In this document: positions 7,416-15,086 of the stretch, piece after piece
Numbering within the stretch: position 1 is the stretch's first letter
Layout: every line of letters starts with the position of its first letter
Assembly: GCA_001513185.1 (NCBI GenBank)
Contig: LFST01000025.1
Coordinates: 59,632-103,928 of the forward strand
Reading direction: 5' to 3'
DNA: 44,297 nt
Source: Candidatus Fermentithermobacillaceae bacterium DTU015
GTDB lineage: Bacteria; Bacillota; Sulfobacillia; Fermentithermobacillales; Fermentithermobacillaceae
Program-made: the position numbers and the translations under genes
Notes under the pieces: model-generated
Databases searched by the model: none
Seen by the model: only the letters and a program-made list of their open reading frames with translations
What the model was told of the DNA's origin: nothing

Positions 7416-9416
7416 ATGGAGAAAAAGACAGCAGCTGCGAGAATATGCGGCTGCAGCCATTGCAGTCCACATCATCCCCACACCCATGCCCATGAAGATG
7501 GTTGCAAGTGTGACCACAACCACGCTATCACCCTATCTCAGGAAGAAGGGGAAGCCGGCGGTTTGAGACGGCTCTTGCCGCCACTTCTAGGGATTATCGG
7601 CATTGGGTTTGGTTTTGTGCTGCACCGTTTAGGGTATTCAGCTTACAAATTTCCTTACCTGTTTGCGGCAGTTGTTGCCGGTGCCCCTGTGGCCCGGGCG
7701 GGGCTCATGGCGCTGCTTTCGGGGAGAGGCGCAGATATCAACCTGCTCACTACAGTTGCAGGCATCGGGGCAATGGTGCTGGGGGAATGGGCTGAAGGTG
7801 CGGCTGTGCTTACCCTTTTCAGCATCGGTGAGTACCTGGAACACAGGGCAGGAGAGAAGAGCCGGAAGTCTATCCGTGACATAATGGAACTTGCACCTCT
7901 CACCGCCCGGGTGAAAATTGAAGATAAGTTTTCCGAGGTCCCTGCAGGTGAGGTGAAACCAGGGGACATAGTGGTGGTGTTTCCAGGGGAAAAAATCCCT
8001 GTAGACGGGGAAGTAGTGTCAGGGGTGTCTTCGGTTAACCAATCCCCGATAACCGGCGAGTCTACCCCTGTTGAGAAACTTCCGGGAAGCCTGGTGTTTG
8101 CAGGCAGCCTCAACGGTGAGGGTACATTAGATATTAGGGTTACCAGGATGCCTCACGACACAACCCTTGCCAGGATAATCGCCATGGTTGAACAATCCCA
8201 GCTCCAAAGAGCCAAGTCCCAAAGGCTGGTGGACACTTTCGCCAAGTATTGGACCCCGGCGATGCTGGCACTTTCGGGGATACTGGCAATCGGTGTGCCG
8301 CTCATCTTCGGTCAGGCATGGAGGCCTTGGCTCTACAGGGGGCTTACGGTGCTCATCGTTTCTTGCCCTTGCTCTTTGGTGATCTCAACCCCGGTTACGG
8401 TGGTGGCGTCTATCGCCAGGGCTGCGCGGAACGGGGTGCTCATTAAGGGCGGGACATATCTCGAGGCCCTGGGGACAGTAAAGGCGGTGGCTATGGATAA
8501 GACAGGTACGGTTACCCAAGGAAAACTGGCTGTGGACCAAGTTATCCTGATACCAGGCGCCGGCATTACTACCGATGAGGTCCTGGGGATCGCCGCTGCA
8601 GTAGAGTCACGGTCAGAACACCCCCTTGCCAGGGCTATAGTAGACGAAGCCGAGGTGAAGGGTATAAGTTTTGTCTCAGGGGAAGAGTTTGTTTCAGTAC
8701 GAGGCAAAGGAGCTTACGCTGCGGTAAACGGTGACAGGGCATACGTTGGCAGCGAAAGCCTGTTTGAGGAAGCAGGGATTGATGTTCCCGCTTACTTAAG
8801 GGGGGCAGCAGCAAGCTGCCGGACGGAAGGTAAGACGGTGGTATTTGTAGGGAGAGGTAAGGATGTCTTGGGTGCTATCTGCCTTTCAGATGCAATCCGT
8901 CCTGAAGCCGTGGATGCGGTCTCCCAGCTCCGCCGGCAGGGTGCTGAGGTGATAATGCTCACCGGAGATAACAGGGCCAATGCCATGGTTGTGGCGGGAC
9001 AGGCTGGAATCCTAAGGGTAGAGGCGGATCTTATGCCTCAGGACAAACTCCACGCTATACACAGGCTCATCAATGAATTTGGCTCCGTGGCTATGGTGGG
9101 GGACGGAGTCAACGATGCCCCGTCTTTGGCAGCGGCGACCGTGGGGATTGCCATGGGCCAGGGTACTGACGTGGCCTTGGAGACGGCAGGTATTGCCCTA
9201 ATGAAGAACGACCTCATGGCCGTTCCCTGGGCAGTCGATTTAGCCAAGCAGGCACGCAGCTTGATCGTCCAGAACGTGGTGTTCTCAATTGCCATTAAGG
9301 TGTCCGCACTGGTGCTGGTGTTTGGCGGGGTACTTCCCCTGTGGCTGGCCGTGCTTGCGGACTCAGGCGCCGCTGTACTTGTAACCTTCAACGGACTGAG
9401 GATATTGCGCCGGTGA
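7416..9416 (+). CDS. P1B-type heavy-metal ATPase (Zn2+/Cd2+ exporter)
   Basis: A 666-residue P-type ATPase. Its membrane ion site contains SCPCSLVIS (CPC at residues 317-319), the mark of P1B pumps, and the CPC context followed by STP fits the Zn/Cd/Pb group. The catalytic Asp-361 is in DKTGTVTQG, with TGES in the actuator domain, SEHPLA for the nucleotide domain and GDGVNDAPS in the hinge. Instead of a folded ferredoxin-like HMA domain, the N-terminus is a short Cys/His-rich stretch (residues 11-37, including CGCSHC, HHPHTHAH and CKCDHNH) likely to bind metal. It is co-transcribed with the upstream zinc-type ArsR repressor (30-base gap). Expected function: efflux of Zn2+ or Cd2+ under ArsR control. 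Confidence 0.94.
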   Translation: MEKKTAAARICGCSHCSPHHPHTHAHEDGCKCDHNHAITLSQEEGEAGGLRRLLPPLLGIIGIGFGFVLHRLGYSAYKFPYLFAAVVAGAPVARAGLMALLSGRGADINLLTTVAGIGAMVLGEWAEGAAVLTLFSIGEYLEHRAGEKSRKSIRDIMELAPLTARVKIEDKFSEVPAGEVKPGDIVVVFPGEKIPVDGEVVSGVSSVNQSPITGESTPVEKLPGSLVFAGSLNGEGTLDIRVTRMPHDTTLARIIAMVEQSQLQRAKSQRLVDTFAKYWTPAMLALSGILAIGVPLIFGQAWRPWLYRGLTVLIVSCPCSLVISTPVTVVASIARAARNGVLIKGGTYLEALGTVKAVAMDKTGTVTQGKLAVDQVILIPGAGITTDEVLGIAAAVESRSEHPLARAIVDEAEVKGISFVSGEEFVSVRGKGAYAAVNGDRAYVGSESLFEEAGIDVPAYLRGAAASCRTEGKTVVFVGRGKDVLGAICLSDAIRPEAVDAVSQLRRQGAEVIMLTGDNRANAMVVAGQAGILRVEADLMPQDKLHAIHRLINEFGSVAMVGDGVNDAPSLAAATVGIAMGQGTDVALETAGIALMKNDLMAVPWAVDLAKQARSLIVQNVVFSIAIKVSALVLVFGGVLPLWLAVLADSGAAVLVTFNGLRILRR

Positions 9417-9430
9417 TTTGGGGTTTTGAG

Positions 9431-9849
9431 GGTTATGATGGCCGCCGGAAGTGAACCGGCCCATCATAACCTTCGCTTTCGGCCATCAGGCCACGGTGTT
9501 AGAACCCAGCTTGGATCCGGCACCGCAACCGGATGACCTGTGCTCGACCATTCAAACTACCTTTTGAGCCTGGATTACCTCGCGGTAATCCAAACCCATA
9601 CGGCAATTTGAATGATCTTAGCTCGGCCATATTGCCTCCCTACCGAGCCTGAAATTACCTACGAGGGTAATTTCAGACCCTTAAACCGGATTACAGGGTT
9701 GTTCAGGAAACAATATGACCTTCGCGCCGGCGACAACACCTTAGCGCGGGTGTTGCCACCTTTGCCCGACCAATCAGGACCACTCCGCCCTGATTGATCT
9801 TGGCTCGGTTATGATGGACCCGTGAGTAATGGTTTCCCGTTTGCCATCA
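9431..9849. repeat. Array of seven hairpin units joined by a repeated linker; candidate structured RNA
   Basis: No gene fits the 561 bases between the two ATPases. Seven successive units each close with a complementary stem of different sequence: 9431-9441/9461-9471 (11 bp), 9484-9490/9529-9535 (one mismatch), 9549-9556/9607-9614 (8 bp), 9628-9634/9711-9717 (7 bp), 9734-9740/9749-9755 (7 bp), 9771-9778/9789-9796 (8 bp) and 9812-9817/9844-9849 (6 bp). Between them lie six copies of a linker approximating TGAYCTTNGCTCGRCC, at 9467, 9534, 9613, 9716, 9756 and 9795. Units three and four also share an inner hairpin (9571-9592 and 9649-9676) whose two arms differ between copies in a compensating way. 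The 11-mer GGTTATGATGG occurs at 9431 and 9807, with its complement at 9461. The strand is undetermined. Confidence 0.7.
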
Positions 9850-9977
9850 AGATATTCATGCGTTGAGCAGATTTCCGGCCCCGCCCAGGTTCCAGTCTTA
9901 AGACATATTGTGATGCCCAAATCATAAGATTTTTGAGACAGCCGTAACCGAAATACAGTGGAGGGGTCCTGCCATCT
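9850..9977. other. Leader region of the calcium-type ATPase
   Basis: These 128 bases separate the hairpin array from the ATPase start. Apart from the ribosome site GGAGGGG at 9960-9966 I see only a weak inverted repeat around TCTTAAGA. The conserved core of the yybP-ykoY manganese riboswitch, which precedes some P2-type ATPases, was looked for and not seen. Confidence 0.4.
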
Positions 9978-12605
9978 ATGTCCTATGAGTTCCATTCGCT
10001 TACGTGGAAAGAAGTTGTGGGCTTGCTGGGAAGCGATGCTAGAGCCGGGCTTAGCCCAAGGGAAGCCAGGCGGCGCCTTCTAAGGATGGGCCCTAACAGG
10101 ATCGTCAAGCACAAAAGGCCCGGATGGTTCAAACTGCTGCTGTCGCAGTTTACAGATCCAATGGTTGTAACCCTGATGGGGGCAACCGCTATTTCCGTCT
10201 TCATGGGGGAAACCATCGATGCAATAGTAATTTTTGCCATTGTGTTGCTCAATGCAATGCTGGGCGTGGTCCAGGAATACAAAGCCGAGGAGACACTTAA
10301 GGCACTGGAGGTATATTCCCCTTCAGTATGTTGTGTGGTGCGCAACGGTGTGAGAACCCATGTCAACCCTGAGGGGGTTGTGCCTGGGGACATCGTGCTG
10401 CTCTGGCCCGGAGTCAGGGTGCCGGCCGACGGGAGGTTAACCGAGTCCAGGTCTCTTCAGGTGGAAGAGTCGGTACTCACCGGTGAGCCTTTTCCCGTGA
10501 GCAAGAACGCTGAAGCAGTACTGCCTGAGGCCACCGGGATTTCCGAACGGAGCAACATGGTATATTCAGGTACCTTGGTAACCAGGGGTACCGGGGCCAT
10601 GGTTGTGACCGCTACAGGGATGAGTACTGAAATCGGGCAGATTGCGAGGCTGCTGCAGACTGCCCAGAGCCAAAAGACCCCTCTGGAATCGAGGCTTGAG
10701 TCTTTGAGCAGGGTACTTCTCGTCACTTGCCTGGGGATATGCATAAGCCTCGGGGTGATAGGTTTCCTCAGGGGGATACCTTTTCATGAAATCTTTTTAA
10801 CGGCGGTAAGCCTGGCCGTGGCCGCTATTCCCGAGGGGCTGCCGGCTACTGTAACCTTGTGCCTGGCCTTGGGAGTCCAATCCATGGCTGCAAAAGGGGC
10901 TGTGGTACGGAAACTTGAGGCCATCGAAACCTTGGGATCAGTGACGGTGATATGCACGGACAAGACGGGGACGCTTACCCGGAACCAGATGGAGATCGTG
11001 GAAATAGGCGTGCCCGGCCCTGGCGGGATACAAACGGTGTCTCGAGACAGGTACAAGGCGAGCCGGGCGCTTGTGGAGCATATCCTAGAAGTGGGAGTGC
11101 TGGCATCAGATGCGAGGCATCCCCCGGGTGATGACCCGGCTGTCATGGAAGACCCTACAGAACAGGCCATCGTAGGCGGCTATATGAACCTGGGTTGCGA
11201 CCCTGCGGATTTAGATGACCGCTACCCACGGTTAGACGTCCGGCCCTTTACGCCTGAACGCCGGATGATGAGCGTGATGGTGGACACCCCCGGAGGGCCT
11301 CTCATCTGCGTAAAGGGTGCCACCGACACGGTGATTCCGTTGTGTATCGCCCAGGAAGCAGGGGGCAGGACGTTTAGACTCGGAAACACCGACGTATCTG
11401 CCTGGGAACAATGGGTAAGCACACGGGCGGCCAAGGGCATGCGCATCCTCGCAGTAGCCAAGAAGCAGCTCCATAGAAGGCTTGGCCAAGGTGGGTACAC
11501 AGAAGAAGGGCTTGTGCTGATCGGCTGCCTTGCCATGGCAGATCCCTTGAGGCCTGAAGCTGCGTCGTCGGTAGAACATTGCAAGCTGGCAGGAATAAGG
11601 CCGGTGCTTATAACCGGCGACCACCTGAAGACCGCAGAAAGCATCGCCAGGGAGACCCATATCTTGTCCAGGGACGGGCAAGGGGTTACCGGGGAATACC
11701 TGGACAACGTACCTGAGAGCATGCTTGGGGACGCAGTAGAGCAGTACAACGTGTTTGCCAGGGTGTCCCCTGCCCATAAGCTCAAAATAGTGAGGGCACT
11801 CAAGAAACAGGGGCACATAGTGGCCATGACAGGTGACGGGATAAACGACGGGCCCGCCCTCAAAGAAGCTGCGGTCGGGGTAGCCATGGGCAAGACAGGC
11901 AGCGACATTGCGCGGGAGTCCAGTTCCATAGTGCTGCTTGACGATAATTTTGCCACCATTGTGAAGGCCGTGGAGCAGGGAAGGGCGATTTACGATAACA
12001 TCCGTAAATTTATAAGGTATATGCTGTCGTGTAACCTTGGCGAAGTAATAACCGTGGGCCTGGCGGTGCTCTTGGGGCTACCCATGCCTCTTACTCCCAT
12101 CCAGATCCTCATGATGAACCTGGTGACCGACGGCTTACCGGCCTTAGCCCTGAGCATGGATCCGCCTGATGCTTCCATAATGAAAAGGCCGCCTAGGGAT
12201 CCTGATGAAAGCTTGTTTGCCGGGGGGCTCAGTTGGCTGATACTTAAGCGGGGGACATATGTGGGGGTTGCTACCCTGCTCATGTTCATAGAGGCATTGA
12301 GGATCTGGGATCTGCCTACGGCTTCCACCATGGCGTTTGCGACACTGGTGACGGTGCAACTGGTATCTGCCATAGATTGCAGGTCTGAAACCCGGTCTCC
12401 ACTGGAAATCGGCATATTTTCCAACAAGCATTTGATCGGCGCATGTGCCCTGTCCTGGCTGATGCTGCTGGCCGTCGTCCAGATACCTGCTCTCGGCCTA
12501 TTTTTCGACACTGTCCCCCTTAGCGGAGTCCAGTGGCTGGTAATCATCTTGGTATCCGTAATGCCCGACATATTCAGAATGGCATATCACTCAAAGAGCA
12601 GGTGA
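9978..12605 (+). CDS. P2-type cation ATPase (probable Ca2+ exporter)
   Basis: An 875-residue P-type ATPase with the full P2 layout: cation_ATPase_N domain, actuator TGEP motif (SVLTGEPFPV), phosphorylated Asp-328 in CTDKTGTLTRNQ, nucleotide-binding motif VKGATD and hinge TGDGINDGPALK. Ion-site residues can be read against SERCA: helix 4 AAIPEGLPA, helix 5 SCNLGEV (Asn and Glu) and helix 6 NLVTDGLPALAL (Asn, Thr, Asp) are conserved. In helix 8 the SERCA Glu is replaced by Gln (LVTVQLVSAID), as in plasma-membrane calcium pumps, suggesting a single calcium site. The start has GGAGGGG 11 bases upstream. Manganese transport is an alternative. It stands alone, ending in a strong hairpin. Confidence 0.92.
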   Translation: MSYEFHSLTWKEVVGLLGSDARAGLSPREARRRLLRMGPNRIVKHKRPGWFKLLLSQFTDPMVVTLMGATAISVFMGETIDAIVIFAIVLLNAMLGVVQEYKAEETLKALEVYSPSVCCVVRNGVRTHVNPEGVVPGDIVLLWPGVRVPADGRLTESRSLQVEESVLTGEPFPVSKNAEAVLPEATGISERSNMVYSGTLVTRGTGAMVVTATGMSTEIGQIARLLQTAQSQKTPLESRLESLSRVLLVTCLGICISLGVIGFLRGIPFHEIFLTAVSLAVAAIPEGLPATVTLCLALGVQSMAAKGAVVRKLEAIETLGSVTVICTDKTGTLTRNQMEIVEIGVPGPGGIQTVSRDRYKASRALVEHILEVGVLASDARHPPGDDPAVMEDPTEQAIVGGYMNLGCDPADLDDRYPRLDVRPFTPERRMMSVMVDTPGGPLICVKGATDTVIPLCIAQEAGGRTFRLGNTDVSAWEQWVSTRAAKGMRILAVAKKQLHRRLGQGGYTEEGLVLIGCLAMADPLRPEAASSVEHCKLAGIRPVLITGDHLKTAESIARETHILSRDGQGVTGEYLDNVPESMLGDAVEQYNVFARVSPAHKLKIVRALKKQGHIVAMTGDGINDGPALKEAAVGVAMGKTGSDIARESSSIVLLDDNFATIVKAVEQGRAIYDNIRKFIRYMLSCNLGEVITVGLAVLLGLPMPLTPIQILMMNLVTDGLPALALSMDPPDASIMKRPPRDPDESLFAGGLSWLILKRGTYVGVATLLMFIEALRIWDLPTASTMAFATLVTVQLVSAIDCRSETRSPLEIGIFSNKHLIGACALSWLMLLAVVQIPALGLFFDTVPLSGVQWLVIILVSVMPDIFRMAYHSKSR

Positions 12606-12627
12606 GTTGTTGGCTCACCTGCTCTTT
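12593..12627. terminator. Perfect 14-bp hairpin between convergent genes
   Basis: AAAGAGCAGGTGAG (12593-12606) pairs perfectly with CTCACCTGCTCTTT (12614-12627) around a 7-base loop. It overlaps the stop codon of the calcium ATPase and lies 15 bases from the end of the convergent flavoprotein gene. The A-run on one arm and T-run on the other make it usable as a terminator in both directions. Confidence 0.85.
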
Positions 12628-12641
12628 ACACAAGACGGCGG

Positions 12642-13943
12642 TTAGGTGCTGAATACCCCTTCCATGCCTGCCTGCCGCACACGCTTCCTGATGGCTTGCT
12701 TGTCAGTGGTATAAAGCCCCAGGGCTTTCATCCGCTCGAAGTACACCGAACCGGCGAAAGTATGGGAGGCACTTAAGCCGTAACCGCCTGGTACAGCCGG
12801 GTTACCCTCTGTGTCTATGGCGCTGAAACTTATGAAGTCGCCTGTGGCCAGGGTATCAGGTATCACCATCAGGGGTTTTCCCTTGGCGAGCAGCGCTGCG
12901 TTTCTGCCGGCAAGGGCGCCGGTTACGATGGCTTCGGTGTGGCCCACGCATATCCCCGCTTTTTCTCCTGCCACAAACAGGTTTTGAGTCCCGGCGGCCA
13001 GCATGGAGTTGTCTCTCGCAACCGTTGCAGTAAGCCGCATTGAGTTACCCCTGCCTCCTGCAAGGGGATCGGCGTACCTGGCGTTTTCCAGGCCTGGGAT
13101 TTGCCTCAGGTGTTCTAAGGGGAAATATGATGTCATAAGTTTGGCATGACCTGTGTCCAGAAGCACCAGTGATTCGGCATACTCAGGCAAGGCGTATTGC
13201 TGACATACCTTCGAGTCCAGTTTACTGTGGTTTACCATGTCTTTTGGCACAGGTATGATGGCTACTCCCTCTGCATCAAGCTTTTCCCTAAGGGATTGGG
13301 ACAGGGTTTCTTTATATATCTTGCATGACCCTGACATGGCGCCTCCGGGGATATCCCGGCGCCTAGAGGTCATGTACTCAGGCAACCCCATGAGCCGGGC
13401 TATGCTTACCCTCGGGCCGAATGCCGGGCAGCGCTGGATGCAAGCTGCGCACCCGTTGCCAAGCCGTTGGCACAGCCCCTGGGGGCCTGATGAGCCTGTG
13501 GCGTCGACAAACGCGTCTGCCAGGAATACCTGGCCTTGGTCAGATTCTACTTGAATGAGTTTACCCTCATGGTGTTTGGCCCGTGTGATCCGCGCCTGCA
13601 TATATAACGTAATACCGCGTTCGAGCAACAGCCTCCTTACGGCAGGTTCTGCCAGGTGGACATCGTACAAGCTGGCGTGGCGGTGGCCTGGAAACTCTAT
13701 GTTGCGGTGGCGGGAAATGGAGTCGGTGAGCTCAAACAGCTCGCCGCAACCCATGGCTATGCATTCCTCGGTAGCTACAAACCTGCCGTTGTTCCGCATG
13801 ATGCCGCCTACCAGCCCTGCTCCCAGAAGCATGTCGGTTCTCTCACACAGGGCGGTATCAGCTCCGGCCTTGTTCGCGGCAAGGGCTGCGGACACTCCAG
13901 ACCATCCACCCCCTATCACTATCACTTCATGGTATATCTTCAT
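12642..13943 (-). CDS. FAD-dependent oxidoreductase with a Cys motif
   Basis: A 433-residue flavoprotein. The N-terminus VIVIGGGWSGVSAALAANKAG is a Rossmann dinucleotide-binding fingerprint. Near the C-terminus, NLFVAGEKAGICVGHTEAIVTGALAGRNAA is the second FAD-contact region seen in GidA/TrmFO-like and FAD_oxidored proteins. The middle contains GCAACIQRCPAFGP, a CxxCxxxCP cluster that could bind an iron-sulfur centre. TGAGGAGG lies 6 bases before the ATG. Its upstream partner (27 bases away, same strand) is a ferredoxin-reductase-like protein with iron-sulfur motifs, so the pair probably passes electrons between NAD(P)H, flavin and an unknown substrate. The substrate cannot be deduced; it is not a recognisable succinate or fumarate enzyme. 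Confidence 0.8.
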   Translation of the reverse strand: MKIYHEVIVIGGGWSGVSAALAANKAGADTALCERTDMLLGAGLVGGIMRNNGRFVATEECIAMGCGELFELTDSISRHRNIEFPGHRHASLYDVHLAEPAVRRLLLERGITLYMQARITRAKHHEGKLIQVESDQGQVFLADAFVDATGSSGPQGLCQRLGNGCAACIQRCPAFGPRVSIARLMGLPEYMTSRRRDIPGGAMSGSCKIYKETLSQSLREKLDAEGVAIIPVPKDMVNHSKLDSKVCQQYALPEYAESLVLLDTGHAKLMTSYFPLEHLRQIPGLENARYADPLAGGRGNSMRLTATVARDNSMLAAGTQNLFVAGEKAGICVGHTEAIVTGALAGRNAALLAKGKPLMVIPDTLATGDFISFSAIDTEGNPAVPGGYGLSASHTFAGSVYFERMKALGLYTTDKQAIRKRVRQAGMEGVFST

Positions 13944-13970
13944 TGGAAACCTCCTCAGCGCATAAGTGCA

Positions 13971-14951
13971 TCAGTGTAGCAAGTGGGCTTGGAAACTTTC
14001 ATCAAGCCGGGCTTTGCATCCCCTGAACCCCGCCAGGAGACAGGCACCGCAGATCCCTTCGGCGCACACCATGGTCAGATGGGATATCCACGCAAAGCGG
14101 GGGACAGGGCGGTTGCCTTCTGAGATTTTACGAAGCAAGTTGATGAGTGCCTGATGCTGGAGTTTGGAACCAGCACTCACTATAAGGCCGTAGCTGCCTG
14201 AAGTGATCTCGTCTGAGATACGGCCCAGGTTGCGATCGTGAGCCTTGGGCATGATTTCAAAGGAAGCTCCCAGCTCCTCCAAGATCCCGCCGATGAAAAC
14301 CGTGCCCAGGGTACCCGGGCCGGCCAGGACTTTGAGGTTTCCGCCCCGGGCGCAGATGTACCGTGCAATAGGCGGCACTGCTGCCTGTGCCATACCTTTT
14401 GCTACAACCAGGGTATTGCCGTGAGCCAAGTCCGCCGGGTGGGTGCAGCCCTGGAGCCCGGACCAAAACGGGCCTGTTACGGTCACCTTCCCGTCTTTGA
14501 GCAGAGCTTTTTCCAGCGCGGTGGTTTTTGGGCCCCTGCATTCCACGGCGATTCTGATGCCTCGTCCAGCTGTGTCCATCACCGAGATGGGCACGTTAAA
14601 TGCTTCCCTGGCCGATTCAGGGCGCAACAGCACGAAGGAGCCAGGAAGGGTACACCATCTGGCCAGGTTGGGAGGCACAGCTATTTCAGCAAGATACGCT
14701 TTGTAGTCATCCCGGGGCCTAGCCAAAGGTGTAACTTCGGTCACTTGGGCCAGTATTTGTTCACGGCCCGGCTTTACCTGCTTGCCTGCCCTTTCGAATT
14801 CTGCAAACACACAAATACCGCTCCAGCCGCAGTCACAAGTATCTCTTCCTTGTAGCATGGAACAGGCGATGCATTTTCCCAGGGCGGCGAGGATACAGGG
14901 ACAATATTCTGAACCGGCGTCAAAACAAGCTAGTGATTTTGGCGGTAACAT
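13971..14951 (-). CDS. PyrK/sulfide-dehydrogenase-like FAD/NAD and Fe-S protein with Cys-rich N-terminus
   Basis: A 326-residue protein of the ferredoxin-NADP-reductase superfamily, resembling the electron-transfer subunit of dihydroorotate dehydrogenase (PyrK). Residues about 90-230 form the FAD domain and about 230-300 the NAD domain, with LKVLAGPGTLGTVFIGGILEEL as its nucleotide motif. The C-terminus CAEGICGACLLAGFRGC matches the 2Fe-2S ligand pattern of PyrK. In addition, the first 55 residues hold a dense Cys motif, CPCILAALGKCIACS followed by CDCGW and C, which PyrK proper lacks. ATG 14951 is chosen because GGGGGAG (14962-14956) lies 4 bases upstream; a longer frame to 15059 has no such site. 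With no pyrD nearby, pyrimidine synthesis is unlikely, and electron bifurcation or transfer with the adjacent flavoprotein is more plausible. Confidence 0.82.
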   Translation of the reverse strand: MLPPKSLACFDAGSEYCPCILAALGKCIACSMLQGRDTCDCGWSGICVFAEFERAGKQVKPGREQILAQVTEVTPLARPRDDYKAYLAEIAVPPNLARWCTLPGSFVLLRPESAREAFNVPISVMDTAGRGIRIAVECRGPKTTALEKALLKDGKVTVTGPFWSGLQGCTHPADLAHGNTLVVAKGMAQAAVPPIARYICARGGNLKVLAGPGTLGTVFIGGILEELGASFEIMPKAHDRNLGRISDEITSGSYGLIVSAGSKLQHQALINLLRKISEGNRPVPRFAWISHLTMVCAEGICGACLLAGFRGCKARLDESFQAHLLH

Positions 14952-15086
14952 GATTCTCCCCCTGTCAACAGGGTATGAAAACCTGCATCTTATGGTCACT
15001 GTGTCCGTCGGAAGCGGTACGCCTGGGGCTTGCATCAATTCATGTGCCCCCGGGAACACTGTTTTACCAGGAGTGATTTACCTGGG

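Noticed and set aside
9431-9849. Integron attC-like array
   Set aside because: The imperfect palindromes recall attC sites, but the GTTRRRY/RYYYAAC core pairs are not consistently present, there are no cassette ORFs between units and no integrase gene in the window.
9431-9849. CRISPR array
   Set aside because: Repeats are degenerate, irregularly spaced by 40-100 bases and the spacers are self-complementary; no cas genes are present.
9820-9977. Manganese (yybP-ykoY) riboswitch before the P2 ATPase
   Set aside because: Expected from some homologues, but the conserved core bases of that aptamer could not be found in the leader.
11222-11959. 245-residue minus-strand ORF inside the calcium ATPase
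   Set aside because: It is a shadow frame of a gene with full P-type ATPase motifs, has no ribosome site and no recognisable domain.
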